From: Chloroflexota bacterium
GTDB lineage: Bacteria > Chloroflexota > UBA6077 > CF-72
NCBI GenBank assembly: GCA_019247135.1
Contig: JAFAPL010000267.1
Location: 1 to 9,925 of the forward strand
Reading direction: 5' to 3'
Length of the DNA stretch: 9,925 nucleotides
Shown: piece by piece, positions 1 through 5,607 of the stretch
Numbering within the stretch: the stretch's first letter is position 1
Layout of the letters: the number at the start of each line of letters is the position of its first letter
Notes under the pieces: generated by a model
Databases searched by the model: none
Told to the model about the DNA's origin: nothing
The model's input: the letters and a program-made list of their open reading frames with translations, nothing else
Made by a program: the position numbers and the translations under genes

Positions 1-213
1 GCGTTGAAGACGGGTGCTCGCGGGTTGCGAACGATCATCGAGGAAGTGTTGCTCGAGGTGATGTACGAGATCCCGTCGCGAGCGGATGTTCGCAAGTGCA
101 TCATCGGCCGCGAGACGATTGCTAAAGGTCAGGCGCCTTTGCTCGTGACGACGCGCTCGGGTGGTGGCCTGGCGGAGCTCGACGAGACCGCGGAGTACCG
201 CGACTCAGCCTGA
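1..213 (+). CDS. clpX: ClpX, ATP-binding subunit of ClpXP protease (C-terminal end only)
   Basis: Partial gene: the reading frame is open from the first base and the start lies outside the window. The 70 visible residues match the small C-terminal AAA+ subdomain of ClpX, with the hallmark TGARGLR (the sensor-2 arginine region) followed by [16 protein letters not shown] and a KCIIGRETI strand. ClpX is the hexameric unfoldase that recognises tagged substrates and threads them into the ClpP peptidase in the cytoplasm. The N-terminal zinc-binding domain and the Walker motifs are not in the window. The last 20 or so residues ([18 protein letters not shown]) form a polar tail of the kind that varies between species. 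The TGA stop lies in the loop of an intrinsic terminator. Family assignment is firm; Lon and HslU lack this exact motif order. Confidence 0.93.
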   Translation, partial: ALKTGARGLRTIIEEVLLEVMYEIPSRADVRKCIIGRETIAKGQAPLLVTTRSGGGLAELDETAEYRDSA

Positions 214-227
214 CCGCGGTCGTTTTT
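186..227 (+). terminator. Intrinsic terminator of clpX
   Basis: GACCGCGG (186-193) and CCGCGGTC (214-221) form a perfect 8-bp inverted repeat. One base later comes TTTTT (223-227). The loop is 20 nt and contains the clpX stop codon. An alternative 6-bp hairpin can form with the same right arm, ACCGCG (197-202) with CGCGGT (215-220), leaving a 12-nt loop. Either form places a GC-rich stem directly before the T tract on the plus strand, as expected for Rho-independent termination. Confidence 0.7.
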
Positions 228-229
228 AG

Positions 230-451
230 ATGTCGCCGAGCCAGGCCCGAGATCGCGCGCAGATGATTCTTGGAGCGATCAGCCTCGTGCTGTGGCTGGT
301 GGTCGCGTTCGCGCTATCCGTGCGCTGGTTTGTCGACGAAGACACGCCACAGCCAGTCCTCATGGCCGGCGGCATCGCACTCCTCGTCGCGGCGCTGCCC
401 TGGTTGCTGTATCGGCCGTTAGTTCGGCACTTCCAGCGGAGATTCAGCTAG
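230..451 (+). CDS. Small two-helix membrane protein, unknown function
   Basis: Not recognised. The 73-residue product has a short charged N-terminus (MSPSQARDRAQ), a hydrophobic helix at about residues 13-33, a short acidic linker (DEDTPQP), a second hydrophobic helix at about 43-61, and a basic C-terminus (RPLVRHFQRRFS). This predicts a hairpin of two membrane helices with both ends probably in the cytoplasm. The ATG sits 2 bases after the T tract of the clpX terminator and has no visible Shine-Dalgarno. An in-frame ATG at 263 is a possible alternative start. Its end overlaps the end of the convergent cupin gene by 4 bp. The clean two-helix pattern argues that it is a real gene, but no function can be given. 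Confidence 0.6.
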   Translation: MSPSQARDRAQMILGAISLVLWLVVAFALSVRWFVDEDTPQPVLMAGGIALLVAALPWLLYRPLVRHFQRRFS

Positions 452-786
452 CGGTAGTCTTCGCGGACGGGGTGGAAACTGTCCACGACGACGACTTCGG
501 TCACGCCAACCGCGCCGTGGGCTACGCCGCCGGGCACTGAATAACCCTCGCTGGGCCCGAGCTCACGCTCCTCGTCGCCGATGCGCATCTTTATGCGGCC
601 AGACACCACATGGCCGACCTGCTCGTGTGGATGGGTGTGTACGGGCACTTCGGCGCCGGGCTGAATGGTGAACTGCACGATCATGATCTGATCGCCACAG
701 GCGAGCACGCGGCGGTGGACGCCCGGGACCGCCTCGACGGCGGGCCACTCGGCACCGGAGTGGTATCTACCAGATGTCAGGGTCAT
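448..786 (-). CDS. Small single-domain cupin protein
   Basis: A 112-residue product forming one conserved beta-barrel cupin domain. Cupin motif 1 is visible as G44...H50-T-H52-PHEQ56...G63, and motif 2 as VPGGVAH90. H50, H52, Q56 and H90 are the probable metal ligands. The HxHPHEQ version is common in small cupin_2 proteins of unknown substrate, so no reaction is assigned. It may be a metal-dependent enzyme or a small-molecule binding protein. The start overlaps the tatC stop as ATGA (783-786), and GAGGT lies just upstream of the ATG, so translation is probably coupled to tatC. The 3' end overlaps the convergent membrane-protein gene by 4 bp (CTAG). Fold is sure; role is unknown. Confidence 0.88.
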   Translation of the reverse strand: MTLTSGRYHSGAEWPAVEAVPGVHRRVLACGDQIMIVQFTIQPGAEVPVHTHPHEQVGHVVSGRIKMRIGDEERELGPSEGYSVPGGVAHGAVGVTEVVVVDSFHPVREDYR

Positions 787-1571
787 GCAAACCTCGAAAG
801 AATGACGCCCAGCTCAAACAGGAAATACACGGGCAGACTGACGATCGTCTGGTTGATCGGATCCGGGGTTGGCGTAATCGCGGCCCCGATCACGAATGCG
901 AGCACGAACGCGTACTTGCGGAAACCCGCCAGTCGCTTGTGGGTCACCACGCCGAGCTTGGTCAGGAAGAACATGATGATCGGCAGCTCGAACATCACGC
1001 CCACCCAGAACAGGAAACTGGCGACGAAGTCGATGTAGTGCTCGGCCGTCCACGTGGGTTGGAAGGTCTGACTGGCGAAGCCGGCCAGGAAGCGTGTAGC
1101 AAACGGCAGCGTCAGGAAATAACAGAACGCGACGCCGCACATGAACGAGAAAAAGACGCCTGGCACTGCCATGTACAGGTACTTCTTCTCGTTCTCGTAG
1201 AGGGCTGGCGCAACGAACGCGAGCAACTGGTAGATGATCACCGGCATGGCGAGCGTGGCGCCGATCACCAGGGCGACCTCGAGGTAGGTAAAGAAGCCTT
1301 CGCCCGGGCGAATGGTGATGAACTCGACGCCCGACTGCTTACCCTCAGCGACGAGCCCGTCCAGCACGATCCATGTGATCGAGTTCAGGCCAGGGATCGG
1401 AACGATGGCCAGCAGCACGCCAGCCACGACGGCGAGAACACTCTTGACGAGACGACTGCGGAACTCCTCGAGGTGCTCCAGCATCGTCATTTCTTTGTCG
1501 CCCGGAGCGTGCTCTGGCCGCGGCGGCTCCTGGACGACCGGAACTGGCGGACTCGGCTCGGTAAGCGTCAT
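783..1571 (-). CDS. tatC: TatC, twin-arginine translocase subunit
   Basis: TatC is the multi-spanning core of the Sec-independent export system. It binds the twin-arginine signal peptide and recruits TatA to move folded proteins across the membrane. The 262-residue product carries the family's N-terminal motif (MTMLEHLEEFRSRLVKS, about residues 28-44), then about six hydrophobic helices. The conserved FVAPALYENEKK segment precedes helix 3 and FELPIIMFFL lies in helix 4. A proline-rich stretch of 27 residues precedes the conserved motif. The ATG at 1490 or the one at 1484 would remove it, but such extensions are seen in the family, so the longer start is kept. No tatA or tatB gene is present in the window. 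It follows acpP after 52 bases and its TGA overlaps the cupin start. Confidence 0.95.
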   Translation of the reverse strand: MTLTEPSPPVPVVQEPPRPEHAPGDKEMTMLEHLEEFRSRLVKSVLAVVAGVLLAIVPIPGLNSITWIVLDGLVAEGKQSGVEFITIRPGEGFFTYLEVALVIGATLAMPVIIYQLLAFVAPALYENEKKYLYMAVPGVFFSFMCGVAFCYFLTLPFATRFLAGFASQTFQPTWTAEHYIDFVASFLFWVGVMFELPIIMFFLTKLGVVTHKRLAGFRKYAFVLAFVIGAAITPTPDPINQTIVSLPVYFLFELGVILSRFA

Positions 1572-1623
1572 GCCGACCGGAATGATAGGCGCAAGCCGGC
1601 GCGAAGCAAGGAGTTACTCAGGC

Positions 1624-1866
1624 TCAGGCGCCACCGTGCTCGTGCAGGTAGTCCATCGCGTCCTGGACGGTGCGGATCTTTTCGGCGTCCTCATCACTGA
1701 TCTTGACGTTGAACTCCTCTTCGAGCGACATGATCAGTTCAACCAGGTCGAGCGAGTCCGCATTCAGGTCGTCGATGAAGTTCGCTTCAGGCGTGACCTC
1801 GTCCTCGCTGACGCTTAACTGCTCGGCGATGATCTTCTTCAGGCGGTCCTCAGCGCTCGTGGCCAT
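1624..1866 (-). CDS. acpP: Acyl carrier protein
   Basis: An 80-residue acidic protein with the universal ACP motif: Ser38 in [10 protein letters not shown] is the site of 4'-phosphopantetheine attachment. Helix I ([12 protein letters not shown]), the DDLNADSLD turn, the recognition helix ([11 protein letters not shown]) and the [13 protein letters not shown] segment occur in the usual order, and the length matches free-standing ACPs. It carries the growing acyl chain between enzymes of type II fatty acid synthesis, including FabD and FabG encoded nearby. The ATG is preceded by a GAGAAG stretch that may serve as ribosome binding site. It lies 50 bases downstream of nusB and 52 bases upstream of tatC on the same strand. 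Confidence 0.96.
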   Translation of the reverse strand: MATSAEDRLKKIIAEQLSVSEDEVTPEANFIDDLNADSLDLVELIMSLEEEFNVKISDEDAEKIRTVQDAMDYLHEHGGA

Positions 1867-1916
1867 CGTGTCTTCTCGAGCCCCTTTCTCTCATCCGGCG
1901 TGTGCCTAAAACCAGG

Positions 1917-2492
1917 TCAGGCAGTCGTTGTGGTGGAGTCTCTGGCGACTGGCGCATGCGGCTGCGCTTCAGTGCGTTCAGTTCGCTCACCGCTAGCAGT
2001 GGCCTCGACCGCCCGTCCGAGCACACCATTGACGAACTTGGCCGACGTCTCGCTGCCGAAGAGCTTCGCCAGCTCGACCGCTTCATTGATCGCGGTCCTT
2101 AATGGCACTGTAGCATTGCCGTACAGCGATTCATAGAGTCCAATTCGTAGGACATTGCGATCGACCGCTGACATCTGTGCCAAAGGCCACAGTGGTGCGC
2201 GTTGTTGTATGACGGCATCGATCGCCGCACGGTTGCTGAGTACGCCACTTACCAGGTGCTGCGCGTAGTCGCAGGCACCGTCAAGGATGTCGTCCGCGTA
2301 GAGCAGCGGACTCGTCGACGCGAAGCAGCTTTTGAGACGCTGAATGACGTGCGCCGGTGCGTGGTGAGCAAGGTCCATCTCGTAGAGCGCCTGGAAGGCG
2401 ACGCCTCGGCCCAATCGACGGTCCAGAAAAGGACCGGGTGGGAAGACCTTGCGCAGCTGTTCGAGCTGCTCGTCTACGCCGAGGTCGAGCAT
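1917..2492 (-). CDS. nusB: NusB, transcription antitermination factor
   Basis: NusB binds boxA RNA with NusE (ribosomal protein S10) and supports antitermination during rRNA transcription. The 191-residue product has the all-helical NusB features: RGVAFQALYEMDL near the N-terminus, APLWPLAQMSAVDRNVLRIGLYE in the middle, and AINEAVELAKLFGSETSAKF followed by VNGVLGR near the end. It is longer than the usual 130-160 residues because of an N-terminal lead of about 25 residues and a polar, threonine-rich tail of about 24 residues ending in TTTTA. The frame is open to a TTG at 2549, but the ATG at 2492, with GGAA just upstream, is the first good start. It is first in a nusB-acpP-tatC-cupin run and diverges from the four-helix bundle gene. 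Confidence 0.93.
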   Translation of the reverse strand: MLDLGVDEQLEQLRKVFPPGPFLDRRLGRGVAFQALYEMDLAHHAPAHVIQRLKSCFASTSPLLYADDILDGACDYAQHLVSGVLSNRAAIDAVIQQRAPLWPLAQMSAVDRNVLRIGLYESLYGNATVPLRTAINEAVELAKLFGSETSAKFVNGVLGRAVEATASGERTERTEAQPHAPVARDSTTTTA

Positions 2493-2598
2493 CGGGTTCC
2501 GTACATTGTCTCGTGTCGAAGCGTGCGGGGATAGTACCCGATACCGCAACTCAGAAATCCAATCTCGTCGTCAGGCATTGCTTGACAATTCGTGGCGC
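2493..2598. other. Divergent intergenic region between nusB and the four-helix bundle gene
   Basis: These 106 bases separate the two divergent starts and must hold promoters for one or both if each is transcribed from here. On the plus strand TTGTCT (2506-2511) and GATAGT (2530-2535) are 18 bases apart and could act as a weak promoter. On the minus strand TACTAT (complement of 2531-2536) resembles a -10 box, but no -35 at normal spacing accompanies it. A TTGACA at 2582-2587 on the plus strand has no -10 partner. None of these is convincing alone. Confidence 0.3.
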
Positions 2599-2958
2599 GT
2601 GATCACGAGCTACCGCTCATTGCGGGTGTGGCAGCAAGGCATGGACCTGGTCGAAGACATCTATCGTCTGACGCGAGGCTTTCCTTCGGGTTCCACATTG
2701 GCGAGGCAGATGCAACACGCTGCAGTGCAGGTGCCATCGAACGTTGCTCGAGGGCAAGCTCGAGGCTTCACGGGTGAGTATCTCGGGCATGTGGCAGCAG
2801 CTGAGGGCGCACTCGCAGAGTTGATGACGTATCTGGAGCTTGCGCTGCGAGTGGGCTACATCAAAGATGAGCGCGCCGCCGCCCTGAGATCAAAAGGCGA
2901 CGGACTGGGGAAGCAGCTGTGGGCGCTGCGCACATCGCTCCAGCACAAGCTCGACTAG
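2599..2958 (+). CDS. Four-helix bundle protein (S23/IVS-type family)
   Basis: A 119-residue product matching the small four-helix bundle family first known from proteins encoded in 23S rRNA intervening sequences. It has SYRSLRVWQQGMDLVEDIYRLT at the N-terminus, then QMQHAAVQVPSNVARGQARG, EYLGHVAAAEGALAELMTYLELA and a final helix. Members of this family form pentamers in known structures, and their biological role is not settled. The GTG at 2599 gives the typical start a few residues before the YRSLRVWQ motif. A TTG at 2578 is an alternative that would add 7 residues. No clear ribosome binding site is seen for either. It is the only plus-strand gene inside a long minus-strand stretch, diverging from nusB and overlapping the fabG end by 4 bp, so it is probably a later insertion. 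The family call is strong and the exact start is uncertain. Confidence 0.87.
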   Translation: MITSYRSLRVWQQGMDLVEDIYRLTRGFPSGSTLARQMQHAAVQVPSNVARGQARGFTGEYLGHVAAAEGALAELMTYLELALRVGYIKDERAAALRSKGDGLGKQLWALRTSLQHKLD

Positions 2959-3707
2959 GCCATCACCATTCCGCCGTCGACGTTGAGGACCTGGCCGGTC
3001 ACGTACGCGGCCTGTTCCGACGCCAGGTAAGCCACCGCTTCGGCGATGTCGTCGGGCGTGCCTTTGCGACCGGCCGGGATCAACGACAGCATCGACTCGA
3101 TGGCTGATTCGGGCACGCCTTCCCAGATCTCGGTGTCGATCACGCCAGCCGCGATCGCATTACAGGTGATGCTGCGACTCGCCACTTCCCGCGCGACCGA
3201 CCGCGTGAAGCCGATCAGGCCGGCTTTCGAAGCCGCATAGTTGGCCTGGCCCGCATTGCCCATCACGCCAGAGATCGACGTAATGTTGACGATGCGGCCG
3301 TAGCGCGCCCGCAGCATCGGTCGCAGCGCCGCCTTGGTCACCAGAAACGCGCTGGTCAAGTTCGTGTCGATGACGCTCGACCACTCTTCCAGCGACATGC
3401 GCATCAATAGCTGGTCACGCGTGATCCCGGCGTTGTTGATCAGGACGTCGATGCGGCCAAAGCTGTCCTGAGCTTGCTTGATCAGGCGTTCGACGTCTTC
3501 GGGTGCACCGACATCCGCCTGGACGACGTGAGCGCGAACACCGCACGCTTCGATTTCTGAGGCCACGGCCTGGGCAGCATCCGATTTCACGTGATAGTTG
3601 ACGGCCACGTTTGCGCCTTCAGCCGCGAGCCTCAATGCAATGGCGCGTCCAATCCCGCGTGAGGCGCCGGTCACGAGCGCGCTGCGCCCCTCGAATCGTC
3701 TCGACAC
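2955..3707 (-). CDS. fabG: FabG, 3-oxoacyl-ACP reductase
   Basis: FabG reduces 3-ketoacyl-ACP to 3-hydroxyacyl-ACP with NADPH in the elongation cycle of fatty acid synthesis. The 250-residue product is a classical short-chain dehydrogenase: the cofactor motif TGASRGIG (residues 13-20), NNAG (91-94), and the catalytic set N116, S144, Y157 and K161 (YAASK). The GITRDQLLMRMSLEEW segment and the C-terminal YVTGQVLNVDGGMVM are typical of FabG rather than other dehydrogenases. The GTG start is preceded by AGGAAC at proper spacing and lies 10 bases after the fabD stop, which fixes the start. It ends its operon, since the next gene is convergent and overlaps by 4 bp. Confidence 0.96.
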   Translation of the reverse strand: MSRRFEGRSALVTGASRGIGRAIALRLAAEGANVAVNYHVKSDAAQAVASEIEACGVRAHVVQADVGAPEDVERLIKQAQDSFGRIDVLINNAGITRDQLLMRMSLEEWSSVIDTNLTSAFLVTKAALRPMLRARYGRIVNITSISGVMGNAGQANYAASKAGLIGFTRSVAREVASRSITCNAIAAGVIDTEIWEGVPESAIESMLSLIPAGRKGTPDDIAEAVAYLASEQAAYVTGQVLNVDGGMVMA

Positions 3708-3717
3708 GTTCCTGACG

Positions 3718-4647
3718 TTATAGGAGCGCGCGAACCGCGGGCAGGTCGTCTGGAGAGCCGAAGCTGACCGCCGTCGCCGCCGGGAGCGTTCGCTTGACCA
3801 GCCCCGTCAGCACGTTACCGGGTCCAACCTCAACGAAGCGGTCGCAGCCGAGCAGTGCAAGGCGTTCGAGGTCCTCGATCCAGCGCACGGGCGAGTACAC
3901 CTGGACCTCGAGCTCATCGCGCAACGGCAACGGATCCGTGGCGAGCTCCGCGCTCACGTTGAGCGCCACGGGCACGTTCGCGGGTCTCAGCTCCAGAGCG
4001 TGCAGCGCGTCGGCCAGCGGCTGGGCGGCATCGCGCATGTAGATCGAATGAAATGGCCCTCCCACATTCAACGGCAGCACGCGTCGAGCGCCGGCCGCCC
4101 TGGCGGCGAGGCTGAGCCGCTGCAGTGCGTCGCGTGCGCCGGAGACGATCAACTGGCCGGGCGCGTTGAGATTCGCCAGCTCGACACTACTGCCGTCCGT
4201 GGTCGCCTCGCTGCACGCGCGCCTGAGCGCGACCTCGTCCAGGCCGATCACGGCGGCCATGCTGCCCTCGACACACGCGCAGGCGCTGGCCATCGCCTGG
4301 GCCCTGACGTGGACCAGCTTCAGCGCTGTCTCGGCGTCGAACACGTCCGCCGCCGCATAAGCCGCGAACTCGCCGACGCTGTGGCCCGCCACGGCCCCGA
4401 ATTCCAACGCAACGTTTTCCCGAAGTACGGCCAGCGCGGCCAGGCTCGTCGTCACGACCGCCGGCTGCGCGACGGCGGTGTCAGTCAGCTGGTCGAGCGG
4501 ACCTTCGCCGCACAGGCGCGTGATCGGCAGGCCTGTGATCTCATCGGCCAGCTGAAACAGACGCGTGGCCGCTGCGCTTGCTTGTTGCAGGTCGGCGCCC
4601 ATGCCGACGGCTTGCGACGCCTGACCTGGAAACAGCAGCGCAAGCAC
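3718..4647 (-). CDS. fabD: FabD, malonyl-CoA:ACP transacylase
   Basis: FabD moves the malonyl group from CoA to ACP, giving malonyl-ACP for chain elongation. The 309-residue product has the usual length and the expected motifs: FPGQASQ at the N-terminus, the nucleophile Ser90 in GHSVGE, the malonyl-carboxylate-binding arginine in HVRAQAM (R114), and the catalytic His199 in GGPFHS. EVGPGNVLTGLVKR lies near the C-terminus. The start is a GTG, 24 bases after the rpmF stop, with no strong ribosome binding site, but the family begins exactly at this point. It sits in a DUF177-rpmF-fabD-fabG run; the plsX and fabH genes that often lie between rpmF and fabD are absent. Confidence 0.96.
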   Translation of the reverse strand: MLALLFPGQASQAVGMGADLQQASAAATRLFQLADEITGLPITRLCGEGPLDQLTDTAVAQPAVVTTSLAALAVLRENVALEFGAVAGHSVGEFAAYAAADVFDAETALKLVHVRAQAMASACACVEGSMAAVIGLDEVALRRACSEATTDGSSVELANLNAPGQLIVSGARDALQRLSLAARAAGARRVLPLNVGGPFHSIYMRDAAQPLADALHALELRPANVPVALNVSAELATDPLPLRDELEVQVYSPVRWIEDLERLALLGCDRFVEVGPGNVLTGLVKRTLPAATAVSFGSPDDLPAVRALL

Positions 4648-4671
4648 GGTCCCGAGCGTGCGTGAGGGTGG

Positions 4672-4875
4672 CTATTCGGGCTTCTGCTTGGCTTTGGCCT
4701 CGAGCCGCAGCACATCGATACCGTTGTACGTCCCGCAGTTCGGGCAGACCTGATGCGTCGGCTTGCGCTGACGGCATTGCGGGCAGTTCATCATCGGCGG
4801 TGGCACGATGTGGTCGTGGCTACGCCGCTGGCCGCGCCGCGATGAGCTGATCTTCTTCTTGGGCAGTCCAACCAT
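4672..4875 (-). CDS. rpmF: Ribosomal protein L32 (bL32)
   Basis: A 67-residue basic protein of the large ribosomal subunit. The N-terminus GLPKKKISSSRRGQRRSH is the conserved RNA-binding part. C31, C34, C44 and C47 form a CxxC-CxxC zinc ribbon, so this is the zinc-binding form rather than the Cys-less paralogue made by some bacteria under zinc limitation. It follows the DUF177 gene after 9 bases, the near-universal arrangement for these two genes. AGGTAA just upstream of the ATG is a good ribosome binding site and overlaps the DUF177 stop codon. Confidence 0.97.
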   Translation of the reverse strand: MVGLPKKKISSSRRGQRRSHDHIVPPPMMNCPQCRQRKPTHQVCPNCGTYNGIDVLRLEAKAKQKPE

Positions 4876-4884
4876 CTGTGTGGC

Positions 4885-5436
4885 TTACCTTTCTTCTGTG
4901 TCGCTGTTGCTCAGGAGCACGGCGAGCCGCGCAAACGGGCTCGACTCGTCGACCGGTGGCTCGGTCTCGTGTGGGGTGTGCGCCTGGTCCAATCGTTGGC
5001 CGCAAGTTTCACATAATCCAGGACACGCCGTATCGCATAGCGGGTGGAGCGGCAGATTAGTCAGGATGTCCTGACGCAGGACTTCATCGAGATCGATCTC
5101 GTGGTGCTCGTTGATCCTCGGCTGATCATCCTCACCCTCGAACGCGACGGGTACGCCCGTGTGGACGTCGGTGGTGGGCAGGAATTCCTCGTCCAGCGTG
5201 CCCTCGACGATCCCTTTGACTTCATCCAGGCAGCGCGAGCATTCGAGCGTGACCGGTGCGCGATGGTCCGTGTGGACCAGAATGCCGTCCGAGGTACGGA
5301 TCAGATGCGCGTGGCCGCTGACGGGGCCGCGGAGGTGCAGGTCACCGTCAGGGTCGGGCAAGCCTTCACGGAAATCGAAGTCGCGTGTGGTGCCGAGCGG
5401 CGAGAGCAGCAGTTGAGCAACGTTGACGGAGACCAT
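4885..5436 (-). CDS. yceD: DUF177 (YceD-family) protein, linked to rRNA and ribosome biogenesis
   Basis: The 183-residue product belongs to the DUF177/YceD family, nearly always encoded just before rpmF and linked to accumulation of 23S rRNA in bacteria and plastids. It starts with the family's MVSVNVAQLLLSPLG, then an acidic beta-rich domain. C66 and C69 form a CSRC pair, and C134, C138, C142 and C145 form a Cys cluster (CDTACPGLCETCG) that probably binds metal with or without the first pair. The frame is open upstream to a TTG at 5538, but that extension is proline-rich, unlike the family, and covers the promoter. The ATG at 5436 is therefore chosen, although no Shine-Dalgarno is seen. It is the first gene of the DUF177-rpmF-fabD-fabG unit. 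Confidence 0.88.
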   Translation of the reverse strand: MVSVNVAQLLLSPLGTTRDFDFREGLPDPDGDLHLRGPVSGHAHLIRTSDGILVHTDHRAPVTLECSRCLDEVKGIVEGTLDEEFLPTTDVHTGVPVAFEGEDDQPRINEHHEIDLDEVLRQDILTNLPLHPLCDTACPGLCETCGQRLDQAHTPHETEPPVDESSPFARLAVLLSNSDTEER

Positions 5437-5465
5437 GGGAAATGCCGCACATGAAAAATGCCGCC
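5434..5465. repeat. 16-bp imperfect tandem duplication over the DUF177 start
   Basis: On the plus strand, catgggaaatgccgca (5434-5449) is followed directly by catgaaaaatgccgcc (5450-5465); 13 of 16 bases match. Read on the minus strand, each copy ends in an ATG. The downstream copy supplies the DUF177 start. The upstream copy gives an out-of-frame ATG at 5452 that opens a 28-codon frame ending at 5366, inside DUF177. Confidence 0.75.
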
Positions 5466-5473
5466 ACGGCGGC
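5454..5473 (-). terminator. Hairpin with T5 tract in the DUF177 leader (possible attenuator)
   Basis: On the minus strand GCCGC-CGTG-GCGGC makes a 5-bp all-GC stem with a tetraloop (complement of 5460-5473), followed by A and TTTTT (complement of 5454-5458). It lies between the predicted promoter and the DUF177 start codon, about 12 bases after the expected transcription start. It could stop part of the transcripts, or it may simply be a structured leader. The stem is short, so the call is cautious. Confidence 0.4.
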
Positions 5474-5491
5474 GGCGGAACAGATACATCG

Positions 5492-5521
5492 AGTATACGG
5501 CCGTACGGTTTCACGTGGCAA
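5492..5521 (-). promoter_or_regulatory. Predicted sigma-70-type promoter of the DUF177-rpmF-fabD-fabG unit
   Basis: On the minus strand TTGCCA (complement of 5516-5521) and TATACT (complement of 5492-5497) are separated by 18 bases. Each hexamer matches the consensus at five of six positions. The expected start of transcription is near 5485, giving a leader of about 50 nt before the ATG at 5436. The site lies just after a strong stem-loop that ends the previous gene block. The spacer contains the palindrome CCGTACGG (5501-5508). Confidence 0.6.
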
Positions 5522-5538
5522 AACAGAACTGTGTTCAA

Positions 5539-5565
5539 GCTCGCGCGTGAGAACGGCGCGCGAGC
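5539..5565 (-). terminator. Perfect 9-bp stem-loop at the boundary between two operons
   Basis: GCTCGCGCG (5539-5547) and CGCGCGAGC (5557-5565) are exact reverse complements with a 9-nt loop. The stem lies about 40 bases past the stop of the SepIVA-like gene on the minus strand, with only a weak TTGAAC after it. A good T tract is missing, so termination may be weak, need Rho, or the stem may protect the 3' end of the upstream transcript. Confidence 0.5.
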
Positions 5566-5607
5566 GGCGTGGCGTTCAGCGGCCCACGAACGCAGGCGGC
5601 GGATGAG

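Noticed and set aside
1582..1608. Possible minus-strand promoter for tatC (TTGCTT, 16 bases, TATCAT)
   Set aside because: The -35 is poor and the message would start only a few bases before the ATG; co-transcription with acpP is simpler.
774..1700. A 308-codon plus-strand frame opposite tatC and acpP
   Set aside because: The product is a low-complexity run of Arg, His, Asp and Glu, antisense to well-supported genes.
2493..2549. Longer nusB from a TTG at 2549
   Set aside because: The extra 19 residues show no family similarity, and the ATG at 2492 has a purine stretch upstream.
2582..2587. TTGACA that looks like a perfect -35 box on the plus strand
   Set aside because: No -10-like hexamer lies 16-19 bases downstream, and the site is only 11 bases before the chosen GTG, overlapping the alternative TTG start.
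4000..4665. A 221-codon plus-strand frame opposite fabD
   Set aside because: Shadow of fabD, which has all its catalytic residues in the other strand.
5437..5538. Upstream extension of DUF177 to a TTG start
   Set aside because: The added residues are proline-rich, absent from the family, and would overlap the predicted promoter and leader hairpin.
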